Source: an uncultured Clostridia bacterium
GTDB taxonomy: Bacteria > Bacillota > Clostridia > Oscillospirales > Ruminococcaceae
Reading direction: 5' to 3'
Assembly: GCA_947629905.1 (NCBI GenBank)
Contig: CANRFM010000010.1
Location: 1 to 64,000, forward strand
Length of the DNA stretch: 64,000 nt
Position numbers and translations under genes: made by a program. The notes below the pieces were generated by a model, which did not search any database, was not told the origin of the DNA, and worked only from the letters and a program-made list of their open reading frames with translations. Positions within the stretch are counted from its first letter, which is position 1. The number at the start of each line of letters is the position of its first letter. This document shows positions 59,998-64,000 of the stretch, piece by piece.

Positions 59998-60891
59998 ATG
60001 CATTTTCCTTCTCTGCACGATATGTGGGAAACTGTTTTCAGCGTATTGCAGACAATGACAGTCGTGGATGTTCTGGACATTATCCTATTGTCCTATGTCA
60101 TCTATTATTTCAGCAAGCTGATACGGGAGACGAGAGCCGGACAGCTTCTTAAGGGCATCGCTTTTCTGGTCATTGTCTATGTGCTTAGCAAATTTGCCCA
60201 GCTGAAAGCAATTCCCTTTATTCTGGAACAGCTGTTTAATATCGGTCTGCTGGCGATCCTGATCGTCTTTCAGCCGGAAGTGCGGCGTACCGTGGAAAAG
60301 CTCGGTCACTCGCAGTTTGGTCTGAAAGCACTGGGGCTGGTCGGTTCGAGTGATGAAGTGGCTGCCCGGTGGGCATATGCCATCGAGGAGATCTGTGATG
60401 CCTGTGTAGAGCTGAGTTCTACCTGTACGGGTGCGCTCATCGTCATTGAACAGCAGACGCACCTCGGCGAACAGATCGAAAACGGCACGATTTTGAACGC
60501 CTCCCCCAGCAAGGAACTGTTCGGGAACATCTTCTACCCGAAAACGCCCCTGCACGATGGTGCGGTCATCATGCGGGACGGCATGATACTTGCGGCTGCC
60601 TGCTTCCTGCCTAAACCGCAGAAAGAGGAGCTGATCAACAAAAAACTCGGCTCCCGTCACCGTGCTGCCATCGGCATGAGTGAAAATTCGGATGCCATTG
60701 TCATTGTCGTTTCAGAGGAAACAGGGCAGATCTCTGTGGCGGAGAACGGTTCGATCACCCGGAATTTTACCCGTGAGAACCTGCATCACCTGCTGACCGA
60801 ACGGCTGCTGCCTGCGCCGTCAGAGAACAAGCTCCGTCTGCCCCGGCACCGTGGAAAGGAGAAGCGTAACAAGGATGAAAAATCTGCATGA
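59998..60891 (+). CDS. cdaA: Diadenylate cyclase CdaA
   Basis: 297 residues, DisA_N domain. It makes c-di-AMP from two ATP. Three N-terminal membrane helices (about 20-100) precede the catalytic domain with D187-G188-A189 (LHDGAVIM) and R220-H221-R222 (SRHRAAIGMSE), both required for activity in the family. A C-terminal basic tail ends the protein. ATG at 59998 follows AAAGGA. The next gene, a YbbR-domain protein, overlaps it by 17 bases; glmM, often third in this operon, is absent. Confidence 0.95.
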   Translation: MHFPSLHDMWETVFSVLQTMTVVDVLDIILLSYVIYYFSKLIRETRAGQLLKGIAFLVIVYVLSKFAQLKAIPFILEQLFNIGLLAILIVFQPEVRRTVEKLGHSQFGLKALGLVGSSDEVAARWAYAIEEICDACVELSSTCTGALIVIEQQTHLGEQIENGTILNASPSKELFGNIFYPKTPLHDGAVIMRDGMILAAACFLPKPQKEELINKKLGSRHRAAIGMSENSDAIVIVVSEETGQISVAENGSITRNFTRENLHHLLTERLLPAPSENKLRLPRHRGKEKRNKDEKSA

Positions 60892-62212
60892 ACTGCGCAG
60901 CTCTGTGGTTGCGCTGCTGAACCGGAAACCTGCTACCATTCTTTTTTCGGTGTTCTTTGCCATTATCATCTGGTTTGCGATCGTTGTGAACGTCTATCCG
61001 AGTACGCCTGTGAGCTTTTATCAGGTGCCGCTCGAAATTGATCTGACCGGAACGGCTGCGGAACAGAACGGGCTGAGTCTTGTCTCCTGCGATGTGGAAA
61101 CCGTTAATGTGGAGCTGACCGGAAACCGTTCCCAGATCGGTATCCTGACAGCGGAGGATCTGACCGCCACGGCAGACCTTGGCACGATCAATGCGGCAGG
61201 GGAATACCCGGTGAGCCTGACCGTCAAGGCGAGCAACGGCATTTCGTTTCAGGTGGATTCCATTACACCGGCAACTGCGACTGTGCAGCTCGATAAGATC
61301 GAGACCCGGAGCTATCCGGTCGAGCCGTCTTTTCCGGGCGTGGTGGTGACTGCCGGACACGCCCTGAACCGGGATGAAGTCGTATGCGAACCGTCTGAGA
61401 TCGAGATCACAGGTCCTGCGGCACAGCTCGACGAGATCAGCAAGGTGGAGGTCTATTCGGACAAGCGGCAGGAGATCGACAGCGCCTATCTGCTGTACAC
61501 CAGCGATGTCCGGCTGTATTCCAAAAGCGGCGCACTGATCGATGATGAGGCGCTGGAGATCCCGAAGGTCGATTTTCAGATCAATCTGCCTGTACTCACA
61601 CAGCGGGAATTGCAGCTTACCTACGGGGTGACAGGCGCACCGCAGGATTTCGATCTGTCGTGGCTTCAGGAACGGCTGCAGCTCTCGGAAGATACCATTA
61701 CCATGGCTGCCCAGAACAGTACAGCTTTTACGGATGTGGACACGTGGAATGCCGGCTTTGTGCGGCTGAGTGATATTGATCTCGACTACACCGGCACGCT
61801 GACACTTGCCGAGGAAGAGGGCTACATCAACGAAAGCGGCATTCAGGAAGTCACGCTGTCCCTTGACAGTGAAGGGCTGGATAAACGGACTTTCCGGGTG
61901 ACGAGTGATAATATTTCGATCGTCAATGCGCCTACGACATACGATTTCAGGCTTGTGACAAAGCAGCTTGAGGTTACAGTCATCGGCGAGGCATCACAGT
62001 TAGAGGAATTGCAGGCAGAGGATATTATCATCACGGTCAATCTGATGAATTATGCCAATGCTGATCAGAGTGCTTCTTTCCCGTGGTCACCGTCCATTTC
62101 GTTCCACCAGAAAAATCACCTCTGGGCGGTCGGGTCATACAGCATCTCCCTCGAACGGTCAGAACCGGAGACCACGCCGGAAAGCAGCAGTACAGACAGT
62201 GAAAACGGCTGA
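60875..62212 (+). CDS. cdaR: YbbR-domain regulator CdaR
   Basis: 445 residues. One N-terminal transmembrane helix (about 20-42; ATILFSVFFAIIIWFAIVV) is followed by four YbbR-type extracytoplasmic repeats rich in beta strands (for example VPLEIDLTGTAAEQNGLSLV and, in later repeats, LPVLTQRELQLTYGVTGAP). CdaR binds CdaA and modulates c-di-AMP synthesis. ATG at 60875 overlaps the end of cdaA. A terminator follows at 62277-62305, and a short Thr/Ser-rich tail ends the protein. Confidence 0.9.
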   Translation: MKNLHELRSSVVALLNRKPATILFSVFFAIIIWFAIVVNVYPSTPVSFYQVPLEIDLTGTAAEQNGLSLVSCDVETVNVELTGNRSQIGILTAEDLTATADLGTINAAGEYPVSLTVKASNGISFQVDSITPATATVQLDKIETRSYPVEPSFPGVVVTAGHALNRDEVVCEPSEIEITGPAAQLDEISKVEVYSDKRQEIDSAYLLYTSDVRLYSKSGALIDDEALEIPKVDFQINLPVLTQRELQLTYGVTGAPQDFDLSWLQERLQLSEDTITMAAQNSTAFTDVDTWNAGFVRLSDIDLDYTGTLTLAEEEGYINESGIQEVTLSLDSEGLDKRTFRVTSDNISIVNAPTTYDFRLVTKQLEVTVIGEASQLEELQAEDIIITVNLMNYANADQSASFPWSPSISFHQKNHLWAVGSYSISLERSEPETTPESSSTDSENG

Positions 62213-62276
62213 AAGCCGTAGAAAATTGCTGCTTGCTTCAGGCTTGAAAATGATGTGCTGAAACAGTAGCCTGTCA

Positions 62277-62305
62277 AAAAAGTCCAGCCGAACGCTGGAC
62301 TTTTT
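62277..62305. terminator. Bidirectional terminator after cdaR
   Basis: AAAAAGTCCAGC (62277-62288) pairs with GCTGGACTTTTT (62294-62305). T runs stand on both strands, so it also serves the minus-strand P-type ATPase gene ending at 62388. Confidence 0.92.
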
Positions 62306-62330
62306 CATATATAAGTGGGATGATAGAGAA

Positions 62331-62372
62331 TGAATTGCCCCCAAAAAGTTAGATAAGTTTTTTGGAAAGTAC
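62331..62372. mobile_element. Possible solo terminal inverted repeat of an IS3-family element
   Basis: TGAATTGCCCCCAAAAAG with the continuation TTAGATAAG and TTTTTTGG resembles the start of IS3-family terminal repeats (TGA-n-CTG-CCCCC-AAAAGTTAGA type). No transposase is next to it and the second end is not visible, so it would be a relic. The A5/T6 stretch may also form a hairpin (CCAAAAA...TTTTTGG). Confidence 0.35.
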
Positions 62373-62387
62373 AGATATTCAGCCGTT

Positions 62388-64000
62388 TTATGCGGTTTGC
62401 CCGCTTTGTGGTTTTTTACGGTAATACGCATAAATGCGCCACAGCACGAACAGCACGCACAGAATTGTCACGCCCGTATCCGCAAAGACCGATACCCACA
62501 TATTGGCAAACCCCAAGAATCCGGCAAGCATGATGCCAAACTTGACAGCCAGTGCAAACACGATACAGAACATCGCTGTCCGGTTCACACGTTCTGCCAT
62601 TTGTACGGCGAACAGGATCGACTGCGGGTCAGAGCCAAGCAGAACCATATCTGCCGCTTCCATGGCAGCATCCGCACCGCTGCCCATAGCTGCCCCGACA
62701 TCCGCCCCCGAAAGTACCGGCGCATCATTGATGCCGTCCCCCACGAACAGCACAGCACCGTGTTCCTGCCGGATCTGTTCCATGTGCTTTGGCTTTTCGT
62801 CCGGCAGCAGTCCGGCGTGTACTTCCGCAATACCAAGCGTTTTTGCAACGGTCTTTGTGTGGGCAGGGCTGTCGCCTGTCAGCAGCACCGTGTAAAGTCC
62901 ACGCTGCGCCAGTGCCTGTACGGTTTCGGCGGCATGGGGTTTCAGGGTGTCAGATAGGAGCAGCTTGCCGGCATAGCTGCCGTCCACTGCAACATACACA
63001 CAAGTACCCTCTGCCCCCGGGACAGTAACACCCTCGTCCATCATCAGCCTGTCATTGCCGCACGCAATGCGCTTGCCGTCCACCGTGCCGATGATGCCCT
63101 TTCCGGCGATCTCCTGAATGGATTCCGCCTCCGGAATGACGATGCCCTGCGCCTGTGCCTGCTTCACGATACAGCCTGCGATCGGGTGGGTGGAGAACGC
63201 TTCACACGCTGCCGCAAGGCGCAGTACTTCGCTGCCGCCTTCGGATTCTGTCACGGAAAAGCTGCCCTTTGTGAGGGTTCCGGTCTTATCCATGACCACT
63301 GCTTTGACTTTGGCAAGGGCTTCAAGCGAGATGCCGTCCTTGAATAAAATGCCCTTCGAGGCAGCTGCCCCGATGCCGGAGAAAAATGCCAGCGGCACAC
63401 TCAGTACCAGCGCACACGGACAGCTGATCATCAGGAAATTCAGCGCCGTGTAGATCCAGTGTCCCCAGTCCCCCCCGAACAGCGGCGGAACAAGGGCAGT
63501 CACGATGGCAATGCCCACCACAACGGGCGTGTAGACCCTTGCAAAGCGGGTGATGAAGCGGTCGATCTTCGGCTTGCCGGCGGCAGCATTTTCCACGCTG
63601 TCTAAGATGCGCTGCACCATGGAATCTCCAAGGGCTGCCGTGGTCTCCACCTCAAGCACGCCTGAAAGATTCACGCAGCCGGACATGACGCTGTCGCCTG
63701 TCTGCACTGCCACGGGGAGCGACTCGCCCGTCATTGCTGCGGTGTCAAGCGTACTCTGCCCTTTCCGGATAATGCCGTCTAAGGGTATCCTGTCCCCCAC
63801 ACGAACCAACAGCAGCGAACCCGGCTTGACCTCTCCGGCGGGAACTGTTTCGGGCTTGCCGTCCACAAGAAGCTGCACTGTTTCCGGGCGCATATCGACG
63901 GCTTCTGTGACAGATTTCCGGCTGCGCTCCACGGCAAGGTGTTCAAACAGCTCACCGATGCGGAAAAACAGCATGACACCTGCGGCTTCCTCAAAGCAGC
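62388..64000 (-). CDS. Heavy-metal-transporting P1B-type ATPase (5' end beyond window)
   Basis: At least 537 residues are visible; the frame stays open to base 64000 (AFEEAAGVMLFFRIGE), so the N-terminus is missing. A P-type ATPase that exports or takes up metal. Motifs: TGES in MTGESLPVAVQ, the metal-binding CPC in ISCPCALVLSVPLAFF, DKTGTLT with the phosphorylated Asp, and the hinge VGDGINDAPVLS. CPC fits the Zn/Cd/Pb or Cu group; a nearby polar SCPC-ALVLS context is most like Zn/Cd enzymes. N-terminal metal-binding domains, if any, lie outside the window. The metal is uncertain. Confidence 0.92.
   Translation of the reverse strand, partial: CFEEAAGVMLFFRIGELFEHLAVERSRKSVTEAVDMRPETVQLLVDGKPETVPAGEVKPGSLLLVRVGDRIPLDGIIRKGQSTLDTAAMTGESLPVAVQTGDSVMSGCVNLSGVLEVETTAALGDSMVQRILDSVENAAAGKPKIDRFITRFARVYTPVVVGIAIVTALVPPLFGGDWGHWIYTALNFLMISCPCALVLSVPLAFFSGIGAAASKGILFKDGISLEALAKVKAVVMDKTGTLTKGSFSVTESEGGSEVLRLAAACEAFSTHPIAGCIVKQAQAQGIVIPEAESIQEIAGKGIIGTVDGKRIACGNDRLMMDEGVTVPGAEGTCVYVAVDGSYAGKLLLSDTLKPHAAETVQALAQRGLYTVLLTGDSPAHTKTVAKTLGIAEVHAGLLPDEKPKHMEQIRQEHGAVLFVGDGINDAPVLSGADVGAAMGSGADAAMEAADMVLLGSDPQSILFAVQMAERVNRTAMFCIVFALAVKFGIMLAGFLGFANMWVSVFADTGVTILCVLFVLWRIYAYYRKKPQSGQTA

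Noticed and set aside
1..64000. Prophage, rRNA operon, replication origin or integron
   Set aside because: No phage structural genes, integrase, rRNA sequence, dnaA boxes or attC-like arrays were seen. Mobile traces are limited to an IS tail, a MITE-like element, a possible IS3 end and the rsmI insert.

Overview
The window looks like chromosomal DNA of a Gram-positive, low-to-mid GC member of the Ruminococcus group (Clostridia, Oscillospiraceae/Ruminococcaceae). The evidence is a FabK-type FAS-II cluster, an intracellular cellobiose phosphorylase, an Rpn-family nuclease of ruminococcal type, a YfhO protein, a T-box leader, strong Shine-Dalgarno sites with several TTG starts, and sigma-A-type promoters with 17-bp spacers. 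Species cannot be named from the sequence. Genes are densely packed and most operons end in clear hairpin terminators.

Layout. 1-1.7 kb: tail of an IS transposase, then an Rpn nuclease gene with an internal start and a duplicated, free-standing copy of its C-terminal module. 1.7-4.8 kb (minus): FHA protein, RodA/FtsW, class B PBP (cell-wall elongation). 5-7.1 kb: HPF, tRNA-Arg(ACG), and a minus-strand ECF sigma / anti-sigma / cobalamin adenosyltransferase operon. 7.3-16.1 kb: fatty-acid operon fabH-acpP-fabK-fabD-fabG-fabF-fabZ-accD-accA plus an acyl-CoA synthetase; accB and accC are not in it. 16.3-20.9 kb: hybrid histidine kinase, free-standing HPt and a REC-HD-GYP protein, probably a phosphorelay acting on c-di-GMP. 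20.9-28.3 kb: SDR, a foldase-like lipoprotein with an acidic repeat, a membrane-anchored unknown, GlyA, a phosphatase-like protein, a membrane protein and RarA. 28.4-33.9 kb: aspartate kinase (minus), a sugar-sensor/GGDEF protein and T-box-controlled leuA. 34-42.8 kb: GH2 enzyme, tiny Cys/Asn/Gly-rich protein, ThrH, ThrB, YfhO and an aldose epimerase. 43-50.5 kb: membrane EAL protein, a polytopic membrane protein, an HD protein and cellobiose phosphorylase. 50.9-56.5 kb: pth-mfd-methyltransferase-rsmI, followed by a duplicated rsmI tail. 56.9-59.7 kb: amidase, QueH, DUF3343 and cysteine desulfurase. 59.7-62.2 kb: a MITE-like element in the leader of cdaA-cdaR. 62.3-64 kb: an IS3-like end remnant and a heavy-metal P-type ATPase that runs off the right edge.

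Themes. Envelope growth (RodA/PBP/FHA, amidase, FAS-II, YfhO, c-di-AMP cyclase), second-messenger signalling (HD-GYP, GGDEL and EAL proteins, CdaA), aspartate-family and branched-chain amino-acid synthesis (LysC, ThrB/ThrH, LeuA), and cytoplasmic sugar use (cellobiose phosphorylase, GH2, mutarotase) dominate.

The strongest unusual signals are: (1) the Rpn gene with a probable gene-within-gene antitoxin and a tandem duplicate of that module; (2) a duplicated rsmI 3' end whose two copies differ only at silent sites, flanking a ~150-bp insert; (3) a ~200-bp element with 19-bp perfect terminal inverted repeats between the cdaA promoter and gene; (4) a foldase-like lipoprotein in which an acidic Thr/Glu repeat occupies the expected catalytic-domain position; and (5) two recurring -35 classes, TTGACA and TTGCAN.
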